Of a DNA stretch of 11,057 nt, positions 1 to 8,259 are shown piece after piece. How positions within the stretch are numbered: position 1 is the first letter of the stretch; each line of letters opens with the position of its first letter. Under the pieces are notes generated by a model. That model saw nothing but the letters and a program-made list of their open reading frames with translations. It was not told the DNA's origin and searched no databases. Origin of the DNA: Gamarada debralockiae (Eukaryota; Ascomycota; Leotiomycetes; Helotiales; Hyphodiscaceae); the NCBI GenBank assembly GCA_002803225.1, contig NXFV01000585.1, positions 1 through 11,057 of the forward strand. The letters run 5' to 3'. The translations under genes were made by a program, and so were the position numbers.

Positions 1-3000
1 CTTTTTAAAGATAAAGAAAAAATATAATAAATATCTTTAGCAGGTATATAAGCGCCTATAAGCAGCTGAGTTATATACTAAGCCTTTAAAATACTAGTTC
101 TACTAGAAGGAAATCGAATTCTTAGGCTTTATTATAGGAGTATAAAGTATATATATAGACCCTAAGTATATATATACTATTAAGAAATAAGAGAGTTACT
201 CTCTAAGAAGCTACTAAGACCTTTAAATTCTATTAAGTTTTTATAACTTTTATAAATACTTTATTAAGAGTTACTTAACTATTACTTAACTACTTATATT
301 ACTACTAAAAGATAGTATTAATAGATAAAAAACCGGCGATTTTAGTAAGGCCTAAAGTAGTCTCTAATAATAGACCTTTCTTAATCTACTAAGTATCTTC
401 TAAATAGTACCTCTACTTTAATACTATAACCCTAACCTATCTATTTGCCTAAAGACTAATACTTTAAATATAGCCCTAGGGGGTATCTTATCCTAGTTAC
501 AGACTAATATTAGTAAATAGTATCCTATTATCTTCTTTTCTAAATAATTCAAAGGAGCTAAGCTTAACTATTCTACTCCTAATAAGGAACTAATAGCGAT
601 TATTAAGTGTTTTAAGTACTAGCGCTAGTATCTAGACAGGACTAGTTATACTATTAAAGTATAGTCAAATTATATAAACCTATAAAGGTTTATAAAATAA
701 CCTCAAATTAATAGTAAATAAGCTAAGTAGTTAATTTACTTAATACCTTATAACTTTATTATATAATATTAACTAGGGTCTTTAAACCCTACTAATAGCC
801 TATTATATTGTCTTGATTTAACCTACTAGGCAAGGGAAATCGCAAATCTAATACAAAAGGATCTACTAGAGTATAGACTTATAAAGGCCGATACTAATCT
901 ACTAGAGGCAGCTAGATCTAAAGTGCTATACGAAATAGCCAAGTACTAGCTATATAAAGTAGCTAGAAAAGCACCTGATTTCCGGCTATATAACGCCGAA
1001 GGACCTAAGCTTAATAGGACTAAAGCTGGGTCTTAACCTGATTTCCAGCTATATAACGCCAAAGGACTTAAGCTTAATAGAACTAAAGCTAGGTCTTAAC
1101 CTGATTTCCGACTGTATAACGCCGAAGGACCTAAGCTTAATAGGACTAAAGCTGGGTCTAAATTTGATTTCTGGCTATATAGTGCTATAGGACCTAAGCT
1201 TAATAAGACTAAAGCTAGGTCTAAATTTGATTTTGATCTGCCGAAGGCAGAGCTATATAATATAGCAAGAGTAACCTAGAGGGTCAATGCCTTAAGTCCT
1301 TTGGGTATAAAGCCTAAAGGCTAGTAGGATCTAAAAAGGGATACTATTAGTCTATAGACCCCTACTTAGACTGTTTAAGTACTATATATATCGCCTAAGG
1401 CAAAGAATAGTAAGACTAGCTATCTTATTAAGCTTGTATAATTATAGGTAGTTACTAGGAGAGAAGCTAAGAATACGACTTAGTATAAGGATCCCCTAAG
1501 TAAAAAGATAGTACCTAGTCTAATAGACTTAATTTTAAAGTTTTAGGGAACTAATCCCTTATGTATAAGGCTTAAAAAAGAGCTAGGTTAGGACTAAAAG
1601 AGTAGTAGTTAAAAGACTACTAGCTATAAGGGTCCTTAATAATAGCTTAGTAATAACTAAGAAGGTAGTAGCCGGCTAAAAGCTAGTTATAAAGGTACTA
1701 GCTAAGAAGACTATATCTTAAATTAATAAGGTTTACTTTATTATAAGGAAAGGGTAATTATCTTTCTTTAAAAGGCTTTAATCTAGGAGCTTCTGTACTT
1801 ATATTATAACGACTAGCTTATAAGGTACTAGGGTATTAATAAGACTAGAGAACTACTATAGCGTAAGTTCTACTAGCTAGGGTTAGCGACTAATATTAAG
1901 GAGTATATAATTACTTGCCTGACTTATTAGAATATTATAATCCCTAGGTATAGGCTATATAGTAAGCTTGAGCCTTTATCTATACTATAGTACCTTTAGT
2001 AGGAGGTCTTACTTGACTTTATTACTTAACTCTCTAGATTGTATATAAGGACTATAGAGTATAATACTATCTTAGTTATAGTAGATTATTATATTAAGAT
2101 AGTTAAATTTATCCTAATAACTACTAGCTTAGCTACACTTAAATTTATAGTCTTATTCTATAAGAATATCGAACTTAAGTATAGTTCCTCTTAAGGAATA
2201 GTATTTAATAAAGATACTAAGATTACTTTTAAGTTCTAGGCTAAAGTCTATATTTACTCTTTAATTAAGTAAAGGCTTAGTACTATCTTTTATTTATAAA
2301 CTAATAAATAAACTAAAATCCTTAATTATATACTTGAAAACTACCTTTAAGCCTATACTAGTCTCGAGTAGATAAATTAGGTAAAGCTCTTACCTAGCGC
2401 TAAATTCGCCTATAATAATAGCTAAAGCTTAAGTACTAATATAACCTCTTTTAAAGTCTTATATAACTATAATCTAGAATTACAAGTTAATATTACTAGT
2501 ACTAAGGATAGTACTAGTAAGAGGGAGGCATTAGTAGTATATAACTAAATTATATATCTTATAGACCTACAGAAGAACCTTATAGACTAGCTACTTTAAA
2601 GCTAAGAGTAATAAGCTAAGTACTATAATTAATAATATTAACTTAAGCTCTTTAAGCAAGGAGACCTAGTTAAGCTATCTATAAGGAACCTAAGACTTAA
2701 GGATAAGAAGTTATAATTTAGATAGATTAGACTCTTATAGATTCTAGAACGCGTTAGTATATAGGCCTATTAACTAGCCCTTCCTAAAAAATACAACTAA
2801 CTATATAATATATTCTTTATTTAGGCTATTGATAAGTATAAGCCTAGGGATAGTTAACCTCTTATGCCTTTACTAGACCTAGAGGATAATAAAGAATAAA
2901 AGGTCGAGGAAATAAAGGACTAGGCTATTATCAAGGGACAGACTCATTACTTAGTAAAATAAGAAGGATAGCCTATAGAGTACAACCTCTAGGTACTTAA

Positions 3001-3070
3001 GGATAGTATAGGGAATATATAAGAAGTAATACAAAGGTATAAAAAGGCTAGAAAAGCTAGGGAGACCTAA
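1..3070 (+). pseudogene. RIP-inactivated Ty3/gypsy chromovirus pol, 3' part (element A)
   Basis: This is the downstream part of a retrotransposon polyprotein, read in one frame (codons starting at 2, 5, 8 and so on) with no frameshift over about 1,020 codons. In order it shows the end of reverse transcriptase (EFLGFIIG at 116-139), RNase H (NPNL..L.T at 428-460; GGILSQLQ near 476-499; the KELIAI-type motif near 580), a long linker, the remains of the HHCC zinc finger (1802-1927), the integrase core (LDFIT near 2012; ILVIVD near 2069-2086), and a C-terminal chromodomain (about 2938-3055). In-frame stops are TAA and TAG; I found no TGA. This fits RIP of CAA, CAG and TGG codons. Several catalytic and zinc-binding codons are lost, so the element cannot be active by itself. 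The 5' part (gag, protease, start of RT) lies outside the window. Assignment to Ty3/gypsy rests on domain order and motifs and is firm; the subfamily is not known. Confidence 0.93.
974..1250 (+). repeat. 63-bp tandem repeat coding a 21-residue unit inside pol A
   Basis: Four full units start at 974, 1037, 1100 and 1163, and a partial fifth starts at 1226, each exactly 63 bp apart. The period is 21 codons and the unit is in the pol frame. A unit reads PDFRLYNAEG at its start and TKAGS plus a RIP-type TAA at its end. Copies 1 and 3 are closest; copies 4 and 5 begin TTTGAT instead of CCTGAT. The repeat lies between RNase H and the integrase zinc finger, where this class usually has only a short tether. 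Its function is unknown. Confidence 0.9.
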
Positions 3071-3314
3071 TAATACTAAAATTAAACTTAAATTATTATC
3101 TAAGGATCTAAGGTACTAGGGATTTTCCCGAGGGAGTTAATGCCTAAGGCGTGAAGTAAGTCTTATAATTATAAGAACCTTGCTTAAGTTATATAATGAC
3201 TAAGACTGCTATACTACTATATTAGCTGTTACTCTTTTCTCTACTAGGTTTTAATAAGGACAGCCGAGACTATTAGTTTAATACGAGCCTAGCTCCTTAT
3301 AGACGAGTAGCCTT
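3071..3314 (+). other. 3' noncoding tail of element A with palindromic module
   Basis: This stretch lies between the end of the chromodomain frame and the polypurine tract. It holds a RIP-converted copy of a module seen twice more in the window: TGCCTAAGGC at 3141-3150, the 16-bp palindrome TCTTATAATTATAAGA at 3161-3176, and TATATA at 3190-3195 where other copies have CACGTG. No coding frame is evident. It could be 3' untranslated sequence of A or part of another LTR type. Confidence 0.5.
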
Positions 3315-3323
3315 AGAAGGGGG
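3315..3323 (+). promoter_or_regulatory. Polypurine tract of element A
   Basis: AGAAGGGGG lies just upstream of the TGTAATAAG that starts the putative 3' LTR. Polypurine tracts prime plus-strand DNA synthesis in LTR retrotransposons and sit immediately 5' of the 3' LTR, so position and composition agree. Confidence 0.55.
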
Positions 3324-3328
3324 ATAGT

Positions 3329-3673
3329 TGTAATAAGAGTCTAGCTCTTGAAAGTATATAGGCGATTTCACGGGCGATTATACAGGCGATTATATAGGCG
3401 ATTTTATATAGCGATTATTACCTAAGCTAGGCTTAATATATCTATATAGTTAGGAACAGTCAGCGATTAGTCAGCAGTTAGTTAGTATATAGTCAGTTAC
3501 AGAGTCAGTAATAGTATAGCTAGTATATAAAGCCAGGAGTTAAAAGTAAAGGATAAGTAAGGCCTATTAACCCTACTTTAGGAAGGCAAGCTTGAGTTTA
3601 TATTACATAAGCGCACTAGTATTATAGAACCTCTTTTCAATATAATCACTATTATCTCCCTGCCCTTATTACT
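3329..3673 (+). repeat. Putative 3' LTR of element A
   Basis: About 345 bp, beginning TGTAATAAG and ending CTTATTACT, so the ends form a near-perfect short inverted repeat. A polypurine tract precedes it, and pol B sequence resumes shortly after it. The same sequence recurs on the minus strand at 4816-5145 in a much less mutated form, which defines the repeat limits. The first two thirds are RIP-mutated; the last 80 or so bases keep many CA and TG dinucleotides. The ends are inferred from the comparison and the terminal repeat; the 3' end lacks the canonical CA. Confidence 0.6.
3361..3408 (+). repeat. 12-bp tandem repeat inside LTR A
   Basis: Four units of 12 bp built on GGCGATT start at 3361, 3373, 3385 and 3397, with a degenerate fifth near 3410. 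The minus-strand LTR copy has the same repeat (about 5076-5115) with one fewer good unit. Confidence 0.8.
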
Positions 3674-3683
3674 ACTTCTCTGA

Positions 3684-4529
3684 TATACTGCAATCCCTCC
3701 TGCTGCCCTCCAGCTACCAGTAGCTGTTACAACTAGCCTCTCTTCGTTTATAGTAGAAATAGAGTACAAGCCTTAGATAAGCTTTATCTAAGATAGACCT
3801 AAAGACTTAATTAATATCTTAGATATTATTTATAAAGCGTATACTAAGGCTATAGCCTAGGCTTAAGAGATTTATAATATATAAGAATTCGCTAGAGTAA
3901 ACTTGAAGAAAGTATAAGAGTACTAGAAAAAACAAGCTAATAAATACTAATAACTAGTTGACTTTGTAGTTAGCAACTTAATATAAGTATCTACAAAGAA
4001 GTAGTCTATAGACTAACTTAATTATAAGTTAAGTCACTAAATAGAGGGACTATATTATATACGTAAGTAGATTAGTAACTCCTTTAAGCTTAACCTTTTA
4101 CTATCTAATATAGTATATCTAGTATTCTTGTCTAACTAATTACGTAAAGTAGCTAATAATCCCCTGCTAGAATAGTACAACGATCTAATAGAAATAAAGT
4201 ATAGGGGATAAGCGGAGTTTAAGGTAAAAGATATACTTACTATTAAAAGATATAGTAACTAGCTTTAGTACTATACTAAGTAGGTAAGAATAGACTATAA
4301 CCCTGAGTAGTATAATCCAGACGGCTTCAAGGGGGCTTTGTATAAGCTCTATAAGTTCTACGAACAGTATCCCTATAAGGCTGGACTACCCTACTACTTA
4401 GTCTATTAAATATAGTATTAAGAAGACGACGAAGAGCCAGAAGATCGGGAAGACGATAATTTAATAGAATAGTCGCTGTATTTAGTTCTTATACGCACAA
4501 GGACGCGCTTATCGCGAAGGAGGGGGTGA
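3684..4529 (+). pseudogene. RIP-inactivated Ty3/gypsy pol, C-terminal fragment (element B)
   Basis: A second pol remnant lies in the same orientation but a different frame from element A (codons starting at 3690, 3693 and so on). It covers the integrase C-terminal region (DRPKDLINILD near 3800; LVDFVVSNLI near 3957; NSFKLNLL near 4078) and a chromodomain (FKVKDIL at about 4218 to YEQYP at about 4375), followed by an acidic tail (EDDEEPEDRED, about 4424-4456). In the chromodomain the tryptophan codons of the K-W-V and E-W-Y motifs are TAG. In-frame stops are TAA and TAG until a TGA at 4527, at the polypurine tract. The upstream integrase core, RT and gag are missing because the fragment begins just after the LTR of element A. 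The first 30 codons (IPPAALQLPVAV) are not assigned to a domain. Confidence 0.85.
4518..4526 (+). promoter_or_regulatory. Polypurine tract of element B
   Basis: AGGAGGGGG follows the acidic tail of pol B and directly precedes TGATGTGATAGCC, a plausible LTR start. The local sequence has escaped RIP. Confidence 0.55.
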
Positions 4530-4815
4530 TGTGATAGCCCTAATGCTCCTAATATTGAGCCTTGGCTTAATATAGGCGTGATAGTCCTAGGGGAAATCAT
4601 GCCTAAGGCGTATTCATGAGAACACGTGACAAGTGGGTCTTACAATTGTAAGAACCTCGCTTAGATCACGTGTGGCACAATGGGCTTAGCTATATCTTCT
4701 CTTTCTCTAACCTCCTACCTTCCCTTCTTTCTTCTTTAGTTTAGAATCCTTGTCTATACGATACAGTAGTAGAGAATCGAAGCTATTTGCCTAAGGTTTT
4801 CCTACCTTCGTGACA
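4530..4815 (+). repeat. Putative 3' LTR of element B
   Basis: About 286 bp, beginning TGTGATAGCC after a polypurine tract and ending TTCGTGACA, giving TGT...ACA ends. It contains CACGTG (4623-4628), a perfect 16-bp palindrome (4638-4653), a second CACGTG (4667-4672), a TATA-like GCTATATC (about 4689) and then a pyrimidine-rich run of about 50 bp, a layout expected of an LTR promoter. RIP is weaker than in the pol part. The limits are inferred, because no second copy is in the window. Confidence 0.5.
4638..4653. promoter_or_regulatory. Perfect 16-bp palindrome flanked by CACGTG boxes
   Basis: TCTTACAATTGTAAGA is its own reverse complement. CACGTG lies 13 bp to its right and another lies 9 bp to its left. 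CACGTG is the E-box bound by basic helix-loop-helix factors, so a regulatory role is plausible but is inference. Related copies are at 3161-3176 and 9928-9943. Confidence 0.45.
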
Positions 4816-5145
4816 GTAATAGGGGAAGGGAGACAATAGTGATTATATTAAAAAGAGGTTCTATAGTACTAATGCGCTTATGTGATATAAACTCAAGCTT
4901 GCCTTCCCTAAGTAGGGTCAATAGGCCTTACTTATCCTTCACTTCTGGCTCTTGCCTTTACATACTAGCTGTACTGCTGCTGACTCTACAACTGACTGTA
5001 CACTAACTACTGCTGACTAACCGCTGACTGTCCTGACTGTGCATATATGCTGAGCGTAGCTCAGGTAATAGTTGCCATGTGAAATTGCCCATGAAATCGC
5101 CCGTGAAATCGCCTGTGTACCTTCAGGAGCTAGGCTCTTGTTACA
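4816..5145 (-). repeat. LTR of the element A family, minus strand (element C)
   Basis: Read on the minus strand, this begins TGTAACAAGAGCC and ends CCCCTATTACT, matching 3329-3673 along its length, including the 12-bp GGCGATTTC repeat, an AGTCAG-rich stretch and AAGCTTGAGTTTATA. It is far less RIP-mutated than the A copy. No pol or polypurine tract of the same orientation is recognised to its right, so it reads as a solo LTR or the remnant of an older element. It abuts the end of LTR B. I could not find a clear target-site duplication. Confidence 0.65.
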
Positions 5146-5400
5146 GAACGGGATGCGCGTCCGCACAATCGCAACCTCGAAACTCGCCTTGGGGTCGGCC
5201 ACGTCAATTGGTGCAGCTGGTCTTGAACAGTGATTTGATGTTGAGGAGGACTGTTATGTCTACGAGCCAGTTCTGAGGCTTGAGTTTTGTGAGCAGCAAG
5301 GCGTGCCTTTTGCTCCTGCGCAAGACCAACCCCACACTGTCCGCCAATTCTCTTGAGCCGCCACAAGATAAGATTCAGATCAAGCCAGCCAGACACCGGC

Positions 5401-5690
5401 CATATCGCTTAGAGCACGTCCGTGGAGCCAGCACTCCACTCCCTTCCCGAGTCTTCTGACAAGGGCGATGATGGATGAACTGATGATAGCATGGCTGAAC
5501 TGGAGGAAGAGGTGGGACTGGCTTTGGTAGAGCAAGTGAAGTCACCATCGGCAGGCGCGTCAAGCTCCCCACGTCCTTCTCGCTCGGTTAAGGCATCGCA
5601 AGACGAGATCAAGAGTCAACAACGCAGCGAAACCGCCAGGAGCAGACCAGAAGAGCTGCGAGATATTTCTCGATATGGTACCTTAGATTA
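5401..5690 (+). pseudogene. Degenerate reading frame, possibly retroelement gag (weak)
   Basis: One frame (codons starting at 5401) reads as plausible protein broken by TAG at 5410 and TGA at 5476. It has an acidic stretch (SSDKGDDG, then TDDSMAELEEEVG) and a Ser/Pro/Arg-rich stretch (SPSAGASSSPRPSRSV, about 5539-5586), ending at TAG 5689-5691. An ATG at 5491 gives 66 intact codons. The upstream 5234-5341 in another frame also reads like protein (VEEDCYVYEPVLRLEF). Acidic and Ser/Pro-rich composition beside LTRs suggests degraded retroelement gag, but no nucleocapsid knuckle or gag motif is visible. It could equally be chance. Confidence 0.25.
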
Positions 5691-5692
5691 GA

Positions 5693-5870
5693 AACTTGAG
5701 GAGGGAGAGCAGCGGGAGACTGGGGTGGTGTTGGAAATAGTGGGTGAGGGGGAGCAACAAGAGGAAGAGCTAGGAGGAGATGTGGCAGGGGAGAGATGCA
5801 GCAGGACGAGGAGCAAGAATTCGGGAAGCCCGCTATTGGAGAACAGCAAGAGGGGGAGGAAGAAGACCAA
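5693..5870 (+). repeat. Purine-rich low-complexity tract
   Basis: The plus strand is dominated by GAG, GGA and GAA triplets. All apparent long frames here (Glu-rich on plus, Ser/Pro/Leu-rich on minus) are explained by this composition. No ordered repeat unit is evident. Confidence 0.6.
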
Positions 5871-6933
5871 TTCGGTAACCTGCGGACGAGGATTATCCCT
5901 CCTGTTGCCCTCTAAGCTACTGTAGCTATATTGGGTGATATTTGTCACCACTGAGTTCAGTGCAGCCGAGCTCGCTTAGCTCACCTAAGTTCCTTTCATC
6001 CCCTGTAGCTACTCTAGCTATTACATTAAAGGTTTACTAGAACAAGTTTTCAAGTTTGTGATAATTATTGTAGTAGAGCTATCCTTGAGAATCTATATAG
6101 CTAAGTATGCTCTCGAACCCCTATAAAGAAATACTGAATAGAAGGATGCTAGTCTTTGTGACAGCTGGAGAGGCGTAGGATTGACAGGTTCACTAACGAG
6201 AGAGAGAGCAAATTCATCGCATTGTCGCCGCGTTACGGTTGACTAAGATTCAAAAGAAGCTGTTGATCGTATTATTAAGAGAGTAAATAGGATACATAGT
6301 GGCGGGACAGTTGCGCCACTGCTGCTACGGAGCCTGCTGGTTGCCGTACTCATCGAATTCAGAGACGTGAACTCGAGTGCTGCTGCAGAGTTCGTGGTAG
6401 TCTTTGGCGCTTAGGTAATGAAGATGTGGCTCGGAAGTTAACCTTTTTGGTAGCCTTTTTGCATCAAAGCTGCTGCAACCAAGCACGCTCTCTACAGTAT
6501 CACCCAGTCAACTACACTAGGCAGAAGCTGGTAATGCATTTCGTACCATTCCTAATCCCTGCTAAGCCGAACATCCACAGCCACATAGCACATGCCCACA
6601 GTTTAGCCACATCTTGGGGTCGCATTGCGCTCGAGAATTATGGCATCTAGAATTCATGAAACATCTATGTGCCTGAAACAGTCGCGGAAATTTTGCTGGA
6701 AAGTCGAAGCGTTCAATTTTGGCGGAATTTTGCGACCTACAGTTGCCAGCGAAATCGGCTTCCGCTTTGCACACATCTGAAATTTACGGGAAGCCACGCT
6801 GCCAAGACGCTTGCAGCGCCGCTAAACTAATTATAGTCAGCTTATTAATCCCTAGACTCGCCAAAATGAAAATTCATCAAGAACAAACCATTGCACAACA
6901 CACCTGTTACTTGACGAATTCGCGATCTTTACC
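5871..6933. other. About 1 kb without a recognisable gene
   Basis: Composition is ordinary and RIP is weak. Short open frames on both strands (for example 6426-6650 plus and 6562-6774 minus) overlap each other and show no family features. A short GA run lies near 6199-6208. The last part must include the promoter and leader of the gene at 6934, but no clear TATA box is seen. Confidence 0.5.
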
Positions 6934-8037
6934 ATGTCTGATTCACTATCCAACAACCAGCCCCTAGGAGGAGGACAAACAACCTTTCTAAGCCTGCCGC
7001 ACGAGATCCATGACTTAATCTATGAGTTTGTCCTCGTCAAAACCAGCCCTATTATTGTCTGGTCCGCAAGGCTCAGGCATGCCCTAAACTTTGGCCGCCT
7101 TGTTTCCCAACACAGGCTTGTATGGGACTGTGAAGCGATGTCTTCATCACGGCAAGGCCTGGGATTAAGTCTCCTTAGGGTAAACACTGTTATTGGCACC
7201 CAAGCTGCCAAAGTTTTCTACGGTAGAAACACATTCTCCTTTCGCGGCGACCACGACTGGATTAATATCATCTCCTGGCTTAATGCTATTGGGGGCCGCA
7301 ACCGAACCTTCCTCCAGGATCTTGTTGTGAACGTGCTCCAGCCAACAACGTCGTGGCAATTTTCTGATAGCTCTAGAGGACGGATTGGCAATTTTTATAA
7401 GCAGAACGAATTTTGGCTCCGCAATACCAGCTTCAGCAAAACACCTATCCCCGTCAAGGAGGGCGAAGTCGAGAATATCAATCCAGCGCTCGAGACCTTT
7501 ATAGCTATGCTCGCCCATTCAGATGATGACGAAGAAGCTCCTCGTTTACTACTCACTATCGACCTCGAACCTAATATCATTCCCGGTGTTGTACTCCTTG
7601 CACCATGGGATGAAGCCGATTGGCATGAACATGACCCCGACGACTTTGAGAACGAGTTAGCGATTAGTCGACAAAAGGCCACAAACCGCTATCTAAGCAT
7701 GGACATGCCAAACCTAATAGAGAATTGGCGCGCTGATTACTCTACTAGCGCTATATCTCGAGCTGTTGAGATACATTGGAAAGTCGAAACAGAGGACGTG
7801 CGTATAGAGGAGAAGAGGTTGTTGATGCAGGAGAGAGGGTGGGAGATTTTAGGCGAAGAGGAGGGCGAGCTAGTGTGGCCCGAGCCGTCTGTCATAGGAT
7901 TTGGGGACTCCTATTCCATGGAATCAGCAAGGCCTCCAATTCGTATAGTGCGCTTTATCCTGAAGAGGAACGAGACTATAGGCCCTCTTATAGCGGCAGA
8001 TCCTATTCCATATGCAGACAGTACTGGCCCAGTGTAA
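6934..8037 (+). CDS. 2EXR/F-box-like fungal protein of unknown function
   Basis: An intact single-exon frame of 367 residues. The start is ATG 6934, with A at -3 (ACCATG); an in-frame TAG at 6853 and no ATG between exclude an earlier start. Residues 18-35 read FLSLPHEIHDLIYEFVLV, the leucine-proline-rich opening typical of fungal 2EXR/F-box-like proteins. Residues 80-103 read LLRVN, then VFYGRNTFSF, matching the family's usual 'LLRVNKQI...FYGxNTFxF' pattern, and W115-V132 (LNAIGGRNRTFLQDLVV) is the usual third block. Residues 197-201 are acidic (DDDEE). There is no signal peptide or membrane segment, so it is probably intracellular. F-box relatives link targets to SCF ubiquitin ligases, but most members of this expanded family are uncharacterised, so no specific role is claimed. 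It lies in a non-RIP island between retroelements and shows no stops. Confidence 0.85.
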   Translation: MSDSLSNNQPLGGGQTTFLSLPHEIHDLIYEFVLVKTSPIIVWSARLRHALNFGRLVSQHRLVWDCEAMSSSRQGLGLSLLRVNTVIGTQAAKVFYGRNTFSFRGDHDWINIISWLNAIGGRNRTFLQDLVVNVLQPTTSWQFSDSSRGRIGNFYKQNEFWLRNTSFSKTPIPVKEGEVENINPALETFIAMLAHSDDDEEAPRLLLTIDLEPNIIPGVVLLAPWDEADWHEHDPDDFENELAISRQKATNRYLSMDMPNLIENWRADYSTSAISRAVEIHWKVETEDVRIEEKRLLMQERGWEILGEEEGELVWPEPSVIGFGDSYSMESARPPIRIVRFILKRNETIGPLIAADPIPYADSTGPV

Positions 8038-8190
8038 CACGAGCCTCGCTTACGACTCAGGGAAGAACCTTAGTCGGGGAATACTAGCTTTTCAACCCTA
8101 TTTTGGACTAGCGTTATATGTACCTCAGTATCAGGGCACTCATACCAACAATGCTAAAACAAGCAAGCGCGTGCTAAACCAAGCAACAAA
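8038..8190 (+). other. 3' flank of the 2EXR-like gene
   Basis: This must contain the 3' untranslated region. No canonical AATAAA is seen. Short overlapping frames continue from the gene in other phases and are not supported as genes. Confidence 0.35.
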
Positions 8191-8198
8191 GATCAGGA

Positions 8199-8216
8199 TT
8201 AGGGTTAGGATTAGGA
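8199..8216 (+). repeat. Short interstitial telomere-like repeat
   Basis: Three consecutive hexamers read TTAGGG, TTAGGA, TTAGGA. TTAGGG is the telomere repeat of most filamentous fungi. The run is too short to be a telomere and merges into the 26-bp repeat that follows. Confidence 0.6.
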
Positions 8217-8259
8217 TTATGTTGGTGGTTGTTGGATTAGGATTGTGTTGGTGATTGTT
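8208..8259 (+). repeat. Two tandem 26-bp G/T-rich repeats
   Basis: Units at 8208-8233 and 8234-8259 start GGATTAGGATT and end with TTGTT; they differ at two positions. The pair overlaps the telomere-like hexamers, suggesting local expansion by slippage. Confidence 0.75.

Noticed and set aside
3361..3420. GGCGATT repeats considered as a CRISPR array
   Set aside because: Units are 12 bp with no spacers, lie inside an LTR, and the genome is eukaryotic.
4816..5145. Target-site duplication flanking the minus LTR
   Set aside because: The flanking bases (GTGAC on the left, GAACG on the right) do not match convincingly.
5688..5951. Minus-strand Ser/Pro/Leu-rich frame of 87 codons
   Set aside because: It is explained by the purine-rich composition of the opposite strand.
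6426..6967. Three short overlapping frames upstream of the gene
   Set aside because: They are on both strands, short, mutually overlapping and featureless.
7020..7682. Minus-strand open frames across the 6934-8037 gene
   Set aside because: They lie opposite a long intact gene with recognisable family motifs and have no features of their own.
7776..8254. Plus-strand frames overlapping the end of the gene and its 3' flank
   Set aside because: They are in other phases of the 2EXR-like gene and run into repeat sequence; no family resemblance.
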